Under the pieces are notes generated by a model, which ran no database searches, had not been told where the DNA came from, and was given only the letters and a program-made list of their open reading frames with translations. Position numbers and translations under genes: made by a program. Shown piece after piece: positions 1 through 8,156 of a stretch of DNA of 64,000 nt (position 1 is the first letter of the stretch; the number at the start of each line of letters is the position of its first letter). The DNA is from Micromonospora craniellae. GTDB lineage: Bacteria; Actinomycetota; Actinomycetes; Mycobacteriales; Micromonosporaceae. Location of the stretch: contig NZ_CP061725.1 in assembly GCF_014764405.1 (NCBI RefSeq), positions 2,108,001-2,172,000 on the forward strand. The letters run 5' to 3'.

Positions 1-113
1 AACACCCGGGTCTTGGACGCCTTCGCGGCCGGGTCCCACTCGTTGTGAGCCAGTTGCAGGTAGCGGATCGTCTGCCCGTCGCGGGTCTTGCGGGTCGACG
101 CTTTCACGTACAC
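1..113 (-). CDS. IS1634-family transposase, N-terminal fragment (continues beyond window)
   Basis: The first 37 codons of the transposase are visible. It starts with GTG at 113, the same distance (175 bp) from the element end as in the complete copy, and encodes MYVKASTRKTRDGQ and onward. Whether the rest of the gene is intact cannot be seen. For catalytic residues see the full copy at 20106-21806. Confidence 0.85.
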   Translation of the reverse strand, partial: MYVKASTRKTRDGQTIRYLQLAHNEWDPAAKASKTRV

Positions 114-288
114 GAGGCACGACCGTACACCGACTATGAGACCAGCAACAGATCAGCAGCTCAACAAAGTTATCCACAGGCAGGCGTGTCACTAGGCGTT
201 TTCGCCGTTCCCGCCAGGCCGCAACGCCCTGAACTGCACCTTCACACCGCGACGCCGACTATATCGACGCTGAGCTGCGGAACGCAGG
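1..288 (-). mobile_element. IS1634-family element, partial, cut by the window edge
   Basis: This is the transposase-start end of an insertion sequence whose other end lies left of the window. Where compared, it is the exact reverse complement of the start of the complete copy at 19931-21919, including the terminal inverted repeat starting CCTGCGTTCCGCAGCTC, here read inward from 288. The two copies therefore derive from recent transposition. It interrupts the HAD-like gene at 289-757. Its target duplication cannot be checked because the far end is out of view. Confidence 0.9.
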
Positions 289-757
289 TACCGATCTCGC
301 TGGAGAGCACGAGGGCGTCAAAGCAGTCCGCCAACTCAGCAGCCGCCAGCGTGCGTCGCCTATGGGCGATCGGGCGTTGGGTGTTGCAGGCCAAGACAAG
401 CCTCCGTCCGCTGCGGCGAAGCTCACGAACCGCCTGCGCGGAACGCGGATCGATGACAGCGTCAGGAACCATCCGCCACAGGACCTCGGCCACGACGGCC
501 ATATCCGGCAAGACGGCATCCACCTGCAGCCAAGCGGCGGCGAGAATGGACTCCCACGGCGTGTGGACACCTCGCCGGTACGCCGACTGTGCATTGGTGC
601 GAAGGCTGTCGACAGCGTCGTCGAGCCCTGTGGGACATGGCCAATCAAGGCACTCCAGCGCGGCAACCACATCGCGTCCGTGCGGTGATGCACCCGGACT
701 GCTGCTGAGCGTGCCGCCGAAATCCAGCGCCACCGCCGACACCGTCAGTTCGCCCAT
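289..757 (-). pseudogene. HAD-like hydrolase, C-terminus removed by IS1634-family insertion
   Basis: The preserved 156 or so residues begin MGELTVSAVALDFGGTL. DFGGTL is a HAD motif I with the nucleophile Asp at residue 12, but the usual second Asp of DxDGT is Gly. A motif II-like segment (LVLACNTQR) and the start of the segment after it (LVLSSEIG) follow. The frame then enters the IS at 288 and stops about 15 codons later at 242, so the conserved Lys and acidic motif IV are lost. The ATG at 757 is chosen because GAGGGG lies about 8 nt upstream and it overlaps the preceding gene's stop (745) by 13 nt, as expected in an operon. It was probably a small-molecule phosphatase acting with the upstream HPr-kinase-like genes. 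The substrate is unknown. Confidence 0.8.
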
Positions 758-1560
758 CGCTGGTTCCCCTCGACTGTCATGCCATCGATTGCTTCCGCCA
801 TCTCGCCGGGCGTGCCCCGCAACCACCAACAACGAACTGCGGATGCGAGACGACGCACAAGGCGAAGTCGATGGCGCGCGAGCTCAGGAGCTTCCACTAG
901 CGACAACGGCTCGGCCGCCACGTCGTCGAGGACCTTCGTAATCAGGTAGCCGCTCGCCCGGTACAGCGCGTTCACCGTCACCTGTTGGCCGCACCGCAAG
1001 GGCGGCGAGTCGCAATTGCTCCTATCGACAGTCACCATCACGATGCCGCACAACAGTGGTGCCCCTTCGACGTGAATCGGCATGCTCTCCGCGAGGTCTA
1101 TCCGCTCGCCGCCCCCGATCGGTAGGGCGAGGGCGGGAAACCAATGAGCCACTGCGGAGCGGCGCATGACGAATGCGCGGGTGCCGCCTACCACATCGAT
1201 CCGGCCGGTGGTGCCGAGCCTTACGAGAGTGGTGTCTCCCGCAATGGGGTGCCAACCCATCGAGGTGATCATCTTCAGGCCGGTAAGGCTCTTTCCCGCT
1301 CCGTGGTCCCCCACCAACAGCACCGCGCGGCCAGCCTTCGCGACTGCGACAGCATGCATGCTCAGGGTGTCGTTGCCGAGGTGCTCGGCGTGCAGCCTGG
1401 CGTTGACCAAGCGGCGAACGTCGGCGGGCGTCGTCAACGGGGTGAGCACGAGTGACACGGGTCGTCTGTCCTGACCGGCGGACACGCTTCGCACGGCGGG
1501 GATTTGGGCCGAGAGCGTCGGCCACCACTCGCCCAGGTATGGTGGCCCTTCCACTACTAG
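745..1560 (-). pseudogene. HPr-kinase-like P-loop protein, main part, 5' end separated by IS701
   Basis: This carries nearly all of a 281-residue HprK-C-like protein. Landmarks in the intact-equivalent numbering are a conserved His (LSMHAVAVA, about 79), Walker A GDHGAGKS (about 94-101) and a following Asp (IAGDTTLV, about 119). This His/P-loop/Asp order is that of HPr kinase C-terminal domains and of related kinases found in lasso-peptide and other RiPP clusters. The apparent in-frame start MAAAV is encoded by the end of the inserted IS701 and is not native. Removing 1561-3072 plus one CTAG copy rejoins the frame to an ATG at 3106, five nucleotides after the stop of the upstream kinase-like gene. 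A read-through start from the IS end could still produce an almost full-length protein. The substrate is unknown. Confidence 0.85.
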
Positions 1561-3072
1561 TACGGCAGCCGCCATTTGCTAGTTGACCAGGGTGTATTCG
1601 CGGTTGAGGCGGGTGCGTTGGTGGTGCCAGCGGGCGCGGGCTTGGTGGCGGCGTCGCCAGGTGAGCCAGTCGATGGCGTGGTCGGGTGGTGGTGGGTGGT
1701 GCAGGGCGTCGGCGAGGAGTCGTCCGATCTCGGGCACGGTCAGTGGGATCAGTCCGGGCTCGGCCGGTGGCGGCTGGTCGGGTGTGGTCGGTGGGGGCGC
1801 CTGGCTGTCGGTGCGGTGGCGTAACTGCGCGGCGGTGACCGCGCAGACCGCGAGGGCGGCCATGACCAGCACGGTGTGCCGGGCGATCGCTGTGTGCAGG
1901 CGGGCCTGACACTGGTCCAGGCCGAAGTGGTCCTTGCCGAACTCGAAGCATTCCTCGACCGGCCACCGCAGACCGGCGGCGCGGACCAGCCGCGACACGA
2001 CCGCCGGCTGCCCCTCGGGCACGAAGCAGTAGTGGAACGCCAGTTCACCGGTGGCCAGGTGCCGGCGGACGAGGAGATGGCGCCGGGGTGAGGCGGTGCC
2101 GATCCACGCCCACGCGTACCAGCGGTGTCCCTTCGACCCCGTGCCGGCCGAGCGGACCTGCCAGCCCCGACCGGCCCCACCGACCAGCAGGCCGACGGCT
2201 TGCGCGCAGGTCAGCCGGTCACCGGACGGCGTCTGGATCATGAACGTCGAGGCGACCCGCAGCACGTACGCCTGCCCACGTTGTTCGAGGAACTCCCTCA
2301 GTTCGGTGCAGTTGCCGTACACCTCGTCACCGCAGATCACGTCGAAGGTCAGCCCGTCGGCGTACGCCTGGGTGCACAGGTCGATCGCGAGTTGCCCCTT
2401 CGTCCGGAACCCCAGCCCCGAGGGCAGCCCGGTGCGGGCGGCGGTGTCCGGGCCGGTGACCTGCTCGGCGGGGATCCACTGCCGGGCGGCGATCAGGGCA
2501 TGGCCGGTCCCCTCCCGCACATAGGCCAGGTGCACCGTGTTGACGCCATTGGCGACCCGACCGGCGCAGCCCATGTACTGCCGTTTCACCCCGGCCGTCG
2601 CCGTACCCTGCTTCGGCTGTCCGGTCTCGTCCAACGCCCCGACCACCAGCCCACGCCGCCGCCGGACGGCCGCCGCGGTGTCCAACCCGGCGGCCACGAA
2701 CCGCCGCACCTCGCCGGCCACGCCCTCGGTGTCCCACACCGCCCGGTTCAACAACCGCTGGGTCCGGTCCGGCGTGACATCCCCGACATGCTCGGCGATG
2801 GTCCACCCGTTGCGTTTCGGCAACCTGCTGACCAACGCCGACACGTACCGGCCCGCGTGCCGCCACGTCCGCGTCTGGACGAAACACGACCGCACCCGCT
2901 CCAACAGCTCGCCCTGCGCGCGCACCGCCCGGTCAGCCGCTACCCTGGCAGCAGCAGCCGCCTTCGATCTTGTCGTTCTCACAAACACATGATCAACAGG
3001 CGGCTGCGTCCACGTTGCACCACCCCTGCCCACGCGTCCTACCTGGTCAAAGCCCTAATGGCGGCTGCCGTA
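1561..3072 (-). mobile_element. IS701-family insertion sequence, copy 1 (1,512 bp)
   Basis: Both ends carry the same 16-bp terminal inverted repeat, TACGGCAGCCGCCATT, read inward. A 4-bp CTAG target duplication flanks it at 1557-1560 and 3073-3076, matching the known CTAG-type target choice and 4-bp duplication of IS701 elements. It carries one transposase gene on the minus strand. It is inserted near codon 11 of an HPr-kinase-like gene. The same family occurs again at 10059-12933 with the same terminal repeats but a visibly diverged transposase. Confidence 0.95.
1579..3033 (-). CDS. IS701-family transposase
   Basis: This is a 484-residue DDE transposase. Catalytic regions are recognisable: ALDETGQPKQG (first Asp, about residue 136), ICGDEVYGN (second Asp, about 236) and CFEFGKDHFGLDQ (Glu, about 365). 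The Lys-Gln-Gly and Glu-Phe-Gly-Lys contexts are typical of IS701. The protein ends NREYTLVN just inside the terminal repeat. It is full length and uninterrupted, so it could be active. It shares most of its sequence with the transposase at 10094-11548. Confidence 0.95.
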   Translation of the reverse strand: MGRGGATWTQPPVDHVFVRTTRSKAAAAARVAADRAVRAQGELLERVRSCFVQTRTWRHAGRYVSALVSRLPKRNGWTIAEHVGDVTPDRTQRLLNRAVWDTEGVAGEVRRFVAAGLDTAAAVRRRRGLVVGALDETGQPKQGTATAGVKRQYMGCAGRVANGVNTVHLAYVREGTGHALIAARQWIPAEQVTGPDTAARTGLPSGLGFRTKGQLAIDLCTQAYADGLTFDVICGDEVYGNCTELREFLEQRGQAYVLRVASTFMIQTPSGDRLTCAQAVGLLVGGAGRGWQVRSAGTGSKGHRWYAWAWIGTASPRRHLLVRRHLATGELAFHYCFVPEGQPAVVSRLVRAAGLRWPVEECFEFGKDHFGLDQCQARLHTAIARHTVLVMAALAVCAVTAAQLRHRTDSQAPPPTTPDQPPPAEPGLIPLTVPEIGRLLADALHHPPPPDHAIDWLTWRRRHQARARWHHQRTRLNREYTLVN

Positions 3073-3106
3073 CTAGACTTCGGTCGGCGCTGCGTAACAA
3101 CCACAT
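3073..3106 (-). pseudogene. 5' end of the HPr-kinase-like gene, cut off by IS701
   Basis: ATG at 3104-3106 lies five nucleotides after the TGA of the upstream kinase-like gene (3112-3114). It reads MWLLRSADRSL and then reaches the IS701 target site CTAG. Deleting the IS and one CTAG joins this frame directly to VVEGPPYLGEW of the main fragment at 745-1560, giving a 281-residue protein with no stop. This identifies the native start and shows that the IS is the only lesion in this gene. Confidence 0.8.
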
Positions 3107-3111
3107 AGTGC

Positions 3112-4257
3112 TCACTGCTCTATCCGCGTGATCCAGGGGATGTGGACGCTGAGGGCGTCCCACACCGGCAGCAAGGGCAGCCGCGACATTTCCGGAACGC
3201 TCATCTCAACAGTCACGACGTCGCCGCTGGAAAGGCCAGCGATCAAGTCGTTCCGCTCACACCTCATGGACCAGGGTGAAGGTGCGCACGGCCCGGCGAC
3301 ACCGAGCACGTCGAGCATCATGAGCCGCTGCGCGGGAACCTGTGCGGCGAGCGTCAGTTCTGCCGCAACTCGCTTGTGATCGAGGTTGCCGTTGACGGCC
3401 AGCCCTCGTGTGGCGGAAGCGGCGTCCGTCCGGCTAGCGACGACGATCGCGCCCAACCTGGTCGGCCCGGATCGATCGACGCCGGACATGGCCGCGTACT
3501 CGGGCGGGCTCAGCACCAGCCTTCGGCGTCGACGACCACGCACAAGTGTCTCGACCATCGGCCCACCCGATGTGTTCTCGCGTACTGCGGCATCCAGCAA
3601 CTCCGTTGGGACGCTCACTCTGGTCGGCCAGCCGATCGCAGCAATTCCGGCGGAAGAGACGCGCAATAACACTAGATCGTCTGCCAGGAGCCCGGCGCGC
3701 AGCTCAACACCGGCCCGGTGGGCAAGCGTCGACTTGCCGCCACAGGGCGCCGCGAGGAACAGCACAGCCCTCGGACCGTCGTCCGTATCGATGCTCACGG
3801 CGGATGCGTGCACCAGTTGCCAGCCGTCGGCTAGCAGCCGCGTGCCGAAGAACATCCGAGCAACCCAGTCCGGCCACCTCCGACTCTGCTCGTCGCCATG
3901 CGGCAAGAACACCCGAGTCTGCCGATTCTTGGTATCCACTTCGATGAGCGCTTCAGCGCAACCAACTCGGTAACGGCCGGCAAGGGCAAGAACTCCGTCT
4001 GAGGCTCCGAGGATCTCCAACCGACGGCCGATGTCGGACCATCCGAAGGCCGGCCGGCCGGGTCGACGACGACGCTCGGCCGCTGGCGACGAGAAAGCGA
4101 TGTTTACGGACCAGTCCGGAGCTCCGGCCGTTTGCCTGTCCAAGACTGCGCACGGCGGGACCAGAACCGACAGGACATCGTCCAGGAGTTCCCGGGCTTC
4201 CGCTGTGAGTCGCAGACGATGCCCTGCAAGAAGCAGGCCAGTCTCCAGATCACCCAT
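3112..4257 (-). CDS. HPr-kinase-like P-loop protein (intact)
   Basis: This 381-residue cytosolic-looking protein has an HprK-C-like kinase core in its middle: His 150 (WQLVHASAVSI), Walker A APCGGKST at about 170-177 and Asp-Asp at 193-194 (GLLADDLVLL). The N-terminal 110 residues may be a substrate-recognition region, and the C-terminal 150 residues are unassigned. Members of this superfamily phosphorylate Ser/Thr in carrier proteins (HPr) or RiPP precursor peptides. No such partner is recognised nearby, so the substrate is unknown. It is the only recognised gene of the minus-strand operon not hit by an insertion sequence. The start at 4257 has only a weak ribosome binding site. The second kinase-like gene follows after 5 nt. 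Confidence 0.8.
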   Translation of the reverse strand: MGDLETGLLLAGHRLRLTAEARELLDDVLSVLVPPCAVLDRQTAGAPDWSVNIAFSSPAAERRRRPGRPAFGWSDIGRRLEILGASDGVLALAGRYRVGCAEALIEVDTKNRQTRVFLPHGDEQSRRWPDWVARMFFGTRLLADGWQLVHASAVSIDTDDGPRAVLFLAAPCGGKSTLAHRAGVELRAGLLADDLVLLRVSSAGIAAIGWPTRVSVPTELLDAAVRENTSGGPMVETLVRGRRRRRLVLSPPEYAAMSGVDRSGPTRLGAIVVASRTDAASATRGLAVNGNLDHKRVAAELTLAAQVPAQRLMMLDVLGVAGPCAPSPWSMRCERNDLIAGLSSGDVVTVEMSVPEMSRLPLLPVWDALSVHIPWITRIEQ

Positions 4258-5021
4258 CGTTCATCACTGGTTTCTTGAGCGGCTGGCAACCCTGGCCGGG
4301 CTCCGGCGCCCCGCCGATCCTAGGCTGCGGTGACCAAGCTGACCAGGATTGCAATCGCCGGTGACATCCTTCCGGCACCGTCTGCCTCAATGACCGTCGA
4401 TCCCGCCTTGCAGTTCGACGCCCGAGTCGAGCCCCCCTTGTCATGTACGAAATCGTGCCAACCAGGGGCATGGGCGGGAAGAAGATGCTGTACCAGTCCT
4501 GTAGCAGTGCTGTACCGCGCACGGCTGACCGAAGTCGCATTCGAGAACGTCACGAAAATCTACAGGCGATACAGCCATGCGAGGACGGTGGCTAGGTAGA
4601 TGGCCCGGAAGTCTTGGTACTCCCACGGACAACGACGCATGAGCCATGGACATTCGCAACAACATCCCAAGCGCCTCGGCCAGCGAGGCGGCCACCACCT
4701 GGGAGTCAAGTTCGACGGCAGCATGTCCCGGCCGAAGCAGAGAACCAACAAATGCGGGGCAGCCATACAAATACCCATGCCACGACAACCAGGATCGAGG
4801 CGCCGCCACTCTATTCGCGTGTATAGCGACTCTGGCGAGCAGCTCCTCACGCAGGAGGGCATCGCACGTTGCGGTGCTTCGGCGCTGCCGACCGACACCT
4901 CAACGCGTCAGAACTGCGGCCGCTTGCACACTCTCGGTGCGCAGGCGACGGAACGTCCAGCCGGAAACCGGAAAGGCAAACGTTCAGAAAGAAACAGAGC
5001 CAGTTTCGTTTGGGCCAAGCG
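4258..5021. other. 764-bp gap in the minus-strand operon, no convincing gene
   Basis: This lies between the reconstructed GNAT stop (5022-5024) and the HPr-kinase-like start (4257). Its GC is visibly lower than that of its neighbours. Several overlapping frames are open on both strands. The best minus-strand candidates are a 4441-4809 frame with a helix-like stretch (DSQVVAASLAEALGMLL) and a Trp/Cys-rich frame ending at 4560 (QDFRAIYLATVLAWLYRL). Neither has a clear ribosome binding site or high-GC third positions throughout. It could hold a decayed gene, a small peptide gene or a regulatory region. Confidence 0.4.
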
Positions 5022-5193
5022 CTACGACAGAATCAGCTCGAAGACCGCCCTGTCTTTTCCCGGACCTTTGAAGCTACGAACAATCGATACACCATTGACG
5101 GCATAATCACCCGGGGCGTTCACAAAGCCCATTGAGGCCCACGCGCCGGAGGCCGCCGCGTTCCCAGGCTCCGACGTCAGGTAGATCCGCTTA
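5022..5193 (-). pseudogene. GNAT acetyltransferase, 3' fragment beyond the IS5 insertion
   Basis: Joined to the 5' fragment (6218-6525) by deleting 5194-6217 and one copy of the TTA duplication, the frame runs GCKRIYLTSEPGNAAASGAW and onward to SFKGPGKDRAVFELILS and a TAG stop (5022-5024). The stretch ending in a short strand and 'SGAWASMGF' fits the CoA-binding C-terminal part of GNAT folds. The reconstructed gene has 158 codons. It lies in the low-GC stretch that also contains the following gap. Confidence 0.75.
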
Positions 5194-6217
5194 GAGACCG
5201 TCGGGTAACCAGGTGACTACGTGGCGATAAGTCGTTCAGCGTTGATACGTCGGGCGGCTTCGCGTTCGGTAGTGTTGCTCCACCGGACCGCCTGCCCGGC
5301 CAGACGTATCGTCATGAGTCGAATCATCGCTACCTTGATCATGGCCTCAGAGTTGACGGTCAACCGCTCGTAGTCCCGGGCCAGACGCCGATTACGTACC
5401 AGCCAGCCGAACGTCCTCTCCACCACCCACCTACGCGGCAGGACCTTGAAGCCCTTGACATCGTCGGTGCGCTTGACGATCTCCAGCAGGATTCCGAGCT
5501 TGTCCTTTGCCCAGCTCAACAGGCTGGAGTCGATGCTGTTGGCGTAGCCGCCGTCGGCCCACACCAGCGCGACGGTGGCGAATGCCTCGGCCAGTCGTTG
5601 CAGGATCCGCCGGCCTCCAGGACGGTCGTTGACGGAGGCGGAGGTGACCATCACCACCAGGATCAACCCCATCGTGTCGACAACCAGATGCCGCTTACGG
5701 CCTGTCGTCTTCTTGCCCATATCGAACCCACGGCATTCGCCACCCTCGCTGGATTTGATCGACTGGGCGTCCAACACCGCCGCGGTCGGCTCCGGCCCAC
5801 GACCCGCCGCCACCCGTACCTGCCGGCGAAGCTCGTCGTGGATCGCATCCCACGTCCCGTTTCTACGCCAAGCGGTGAACCAGCGATGCGCCGCATCCGG
5901 CGGCGCCAGATCACGCGGCATCATTCGCCACGCACAGCCCGACCGCAGCACGTAGAAGATCGAGTCGAGGATCAGCCGGTCGTCCCACTTACGGGGCCGG
6001 CCGCCTCTACGCAGGTCACGCACCGGCATGAGAGGGGCCAGGATCGCCCACATCGCGTCGGTCAAGCTCGACGGATAGCATGAGCGGGCGTCATCCCCGC
6101 CAAGGTCTACGTTGCACACACAACCCGATCATGGCGGGGATGACCTATTTGTCGAGCGTCCCGCATCGACGTGTCTCGCCGTCACACAACGCCCCGAGCC
6201 GGTTACCCGACGGTCTC
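5194..6217 (-). mobile_element. IS5-family insertion sequence (1,024 bp)
   Basis: A 17-bp perfect terminal inverted repeat, GAGACCGTCGGGTAACC, is read inward from both ends. A 3-bp TTA target duplication occurs at 5191-5193 and 6218-6220, compatible with IS5 groups that duplicate 2-4 bp. It carries one minus-strand transposase gene and splits a GNAT gene between codons for Cys and Lys. Confidence 0.93.
5217..6119 (-). CDS. IS5-family transposase
   Basis: This is a 300-residue DDE transposase with an N-terminal DUF4096-like region (YPSSLTDAMWAILAPLMP) and the DDE core. The Asp is in AAVLDAQSIKSS (about 122), the second in VALVWADGGYA (about 190), and the Glu region is RRWVVERTFGWLVRNRRL (about 235), the hallmark signature of IS5. 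It is read as a single frame, whereas many relatives split it over two. The start is taken as GTG at 6119. A later start near MWAILAPL is possible. It appears intact. Confidence 0.93.
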   Translation of the reverse strand: MCNVDLGGDDARSCYPSSLTDAMWAILAPLMPVRDLRRGGRPRKWDDRLILDSIFYVLRSGCAWRMMPRDLAPPDAAHRWFTAWRRNGTWDAIHDELRRQVRVAAGRGPEPTAAVLDAQSIKSSEGGECRGFDMGKKTTGRKRHLVVDTMGLILVVMVTSASVNDRPGGRRILQRLAEAFATVALVWADGGYANSIDSSLLSWAKDKLGILLEIVKRTDDVKGFKVLPRRWVVERTFGWLVRNRRLARDYERLTVNSEAMIKVAMIRLMTIRLAGQAVRWSNTTEREAARRINAERLIAT

Positions 6218-6525
6218 TTACAGCCCCATCGCTCAGCGCGCGCACGGACACGTCCCACCAGTGCGACTGCAACGCCTTCGCGACGATGATCCGGATGCAC
6301 CATCACATCCTGGATGTAAATCTCATTCGGATCCTCCTGGCTGCGCATGGCGATCACGGCACCCACGACCGATCCATCGGCAATAGCCACCGGACATGTC
6401 GATGAAAACAGTCGGGCATACAGCCAATAGTCGGACGCCGTTCGAGCCTTTACGTAGGGGGCACCTTGATCCATCAAGGCCAACACCGAATCCACCAGAT
6501 CTTGACTAAGGCTGGTTATGCGCAT
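6218..6525 (-). pseudogene. GNAT acetyltransferase, 5' fragment
   Basis: The start ATG at 6523-6525 is preferred over an upstream in-frame ATG (6561) because AAAGG lies 7 nt before it. It overlaps the stop of the upstream NACHT-HUMPS gene (6506) by 20 nt, indicating translational coupling. The fragment contains the acetyl-CoA pyrophosphate loop VMVHPDHRREGVAVAL. At TTA (6218-6220) the frame enters the IS5 element and ends about 25 codons later. With the distal fragment it makes a 158-residue single-domain GNAT. The acceptor substrate is unknown. Confidence 0.8.
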
Positions 6526-7645
6526 TTTGCCTTTCCCGCTTCGATCGTATATTTGCGACAAGTTGCGCTGCGGCCGGCTTGGGTCTGACCGCTTCGGTGA
6601 TGCTACGACCGACGATCAGGATGTCCCAGTCTTGACTACCGAGGACGGGCAGGTCGGTAGCGCTGAAGCCGCCGGAGACCGCGACCGGGAGCCGGGACCA
6701 GCTACGAATGGCGCGCGCCCGGGTTAGTGGGTGGCCGGCGCCGAAGCTGACGTCGATATTCGAGGTCACGGTGAATCCGTCAACGCCTGCTTGTTCCATG
6801 TCCTGCACCCAGTGCTGGGTGGCGTGGAGCGCGGGGACATCGAGCAGGATAGGAGTGCCGAGGCGTCGGCCGGCCTCCACTGCGGCCGCGACGCTGGCAG
6901 CTGTCGCTGGTCCGATCAGCTGGACGACATCCGCACCAGCCCCAGCTGCCAACTCGACCTGGTCGCGGCCCCAGTCTGCGGACATCATCTCCGCGACTAC
7001 ACGCGTCGCTCCAACGGCCTGCTTGATCTGTTCAATCGCGCGTACACCGACCTGTTTAATGAGGGGGTCGCCCACCTCAATGAGATCGACGTCTGCCTCC
7101 GCCAACGCCTCGGCGACCCGAAGCGCATGCTCGAGGTCATGCAGGTCAAGCGCCACCTGCACCGCCTGATGGCCGCGCAGGCGGCGAAATTCTCCACGTG
7201 TCATCCCGTGCGCAGGCTCAGGCGAGACGCCCACGGTGCGGTCACCTGCCTGGAGGATGGCGTCGGCTTCGCGGCGTACGGTCCATCTCGCGCTGGCCCT
7301 GCCCTCGCTCGCCAGTCGCCTGGCGACCGGCTCCGGCACGGTTGTCCAGCCGGTCCGAATCTCCCGTAACAGCCCGAACAATGCGCGGGCATGGGGAGAT
7401 GTGTCGTCAGCCCCGCCGGTGCCGGCCAGCAGGAGCAACCTATGTCGGAGCAGCGCCGCGTCAGCTGGCGCTTCACGCCACTGCGGGGCATCAACAACAA
7501 GTCGACCCACGACCCCTACAACGAGATGCGGATCTCCTGTAGCGCTGAGCAGCCCACGCAGGAGACCGGCGCGCACATGCCAGTTCGGGTCACCGACCAG
7601 CAGTTCGGTCTCCTGCTTCCATACCGGCAGCGGCACTCCCCTCCC
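6506..7645 (-). pseudogene. HUMPS-domain C-terminal part of an interrupted HTH-NACHT-HUMPS protein
   Basis: About 380 residues. The first 130 are helical and HEAT-like (NWHVRAGLLRGLLSATG). The remainder is an OMP-decarboxylase superfamily (HUMPS) barrel closest in pattern to 3-hexulose-6-phosphate synthase: QVALDLHDLEHAL, LIEVGDPLIKQVG, VVAEMMSADWGRDQVELA, VAVSGGFSATDLP and DILIVGRSITEA. The family's catalytic D-x-K-x-x-D is degenerate here (E-M-M-S-A-D), so the catalytic Lys is missing while other phosphate- and sugar-contacting motifs persist. That argues for a ligand-sensing role rather than catalysis. The 5' end is cut off by the IS3 element; the GTG at 7651 belongs to the IS. It overlaps the GNAT gene downstream. 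Confidence 0.8.
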
Positions 7646-7719
7646 TGTCACGCTGATGTGAGACAGCCCGTCTACCAGGGGATACTCTTCCTGGACGGCC
7701 CTGAGGAGAGCACATCAGC

Positions 7720-8151
7720 ATGACGTCGAGGCCCCATGAGAGTCTGGATCCGGACGCCCGGCCCCAGCGGCGGACATTCACCGCGGAGTTCAAGGCGAGG
7801 ATTCTGGACGAGTACGAGTCGGCGCCGGATGCGGCGGCTCGCGGGGCGATTCTGCGCCGGGAACGGCTGTACGGTTCACACCTTCTCGACTGGCGCAAGG
7901 CGCGGGATGCCGGAGCCGCGGCCGGCCTGACGGACCGGCGGCAATCGGCTGCGCGGGCGGCGAAGAAGGCCGAGAACGCTGAACTTTCCCGTCTTCAGCG
8001 GGAGAACGCCCGCCTGCAGGCCGAGTTGAACAAGACCCAGACCGCGTTGTCGATCATGGGAAAAGCTCACGCGCTCTTGGAACTGCTCTCCGAGAGCGCG
8101 GATGCCGTGGCGATGCCGAACTCGTCCTCGCCGAGGCGCAGGCGGCGCTGA
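7720..8151 (+). CDS. IS3-family transposase OrfA
   Basis: This 143-residue protein has the N-terminal HTH (RTFTAEFKARILDEY ... GAILRRERLYGSHL) and a Leu-rich region (ELSRLQRENARLQAELNKTQ) that serves as the multimerisation zipper in IS3 OrfA proteins. An A-AAA-G slippery site at 8061-8065 (within ATG GGA AAA GCT) lies in the part of orfA where the -1 frame is already open. Programmed -1 frameshifting into orfB would make the OrfAB transposase. Confidence 0.9.
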   Translation: MTSRPHESLDPDARPQRRTFTAEFKARILDEYESAPDAAARGAILRRERLYGSHLLDWRKARDAGAAAGLTDRRQSAARAAKKAENAELSRLQRENARLQAELNKTQTALSIMGKAHALLELLSESADAVAMPNSSSPRRRRR

Positions 8152-8156
8152 CGCCG

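Noticed and set aside
745..4257. Lasso-peptide or other RiPP biosynthetic cluster because of HPr-kinase-like genes
   Set aside because: No asparagine-synthetase-like cyclase, transglutaminase-like protease, recognition-element protein or clear precursor peptide is visible, so kinase-like genes alone are not sufficient.
4600..5106. Plus-strand frame of 168 codons
   Set aside because: Arg/Gln/Ser-rich without domain character, no ribosome binding site, and it lies antisense to the restored 3' end of the GNAT gene.
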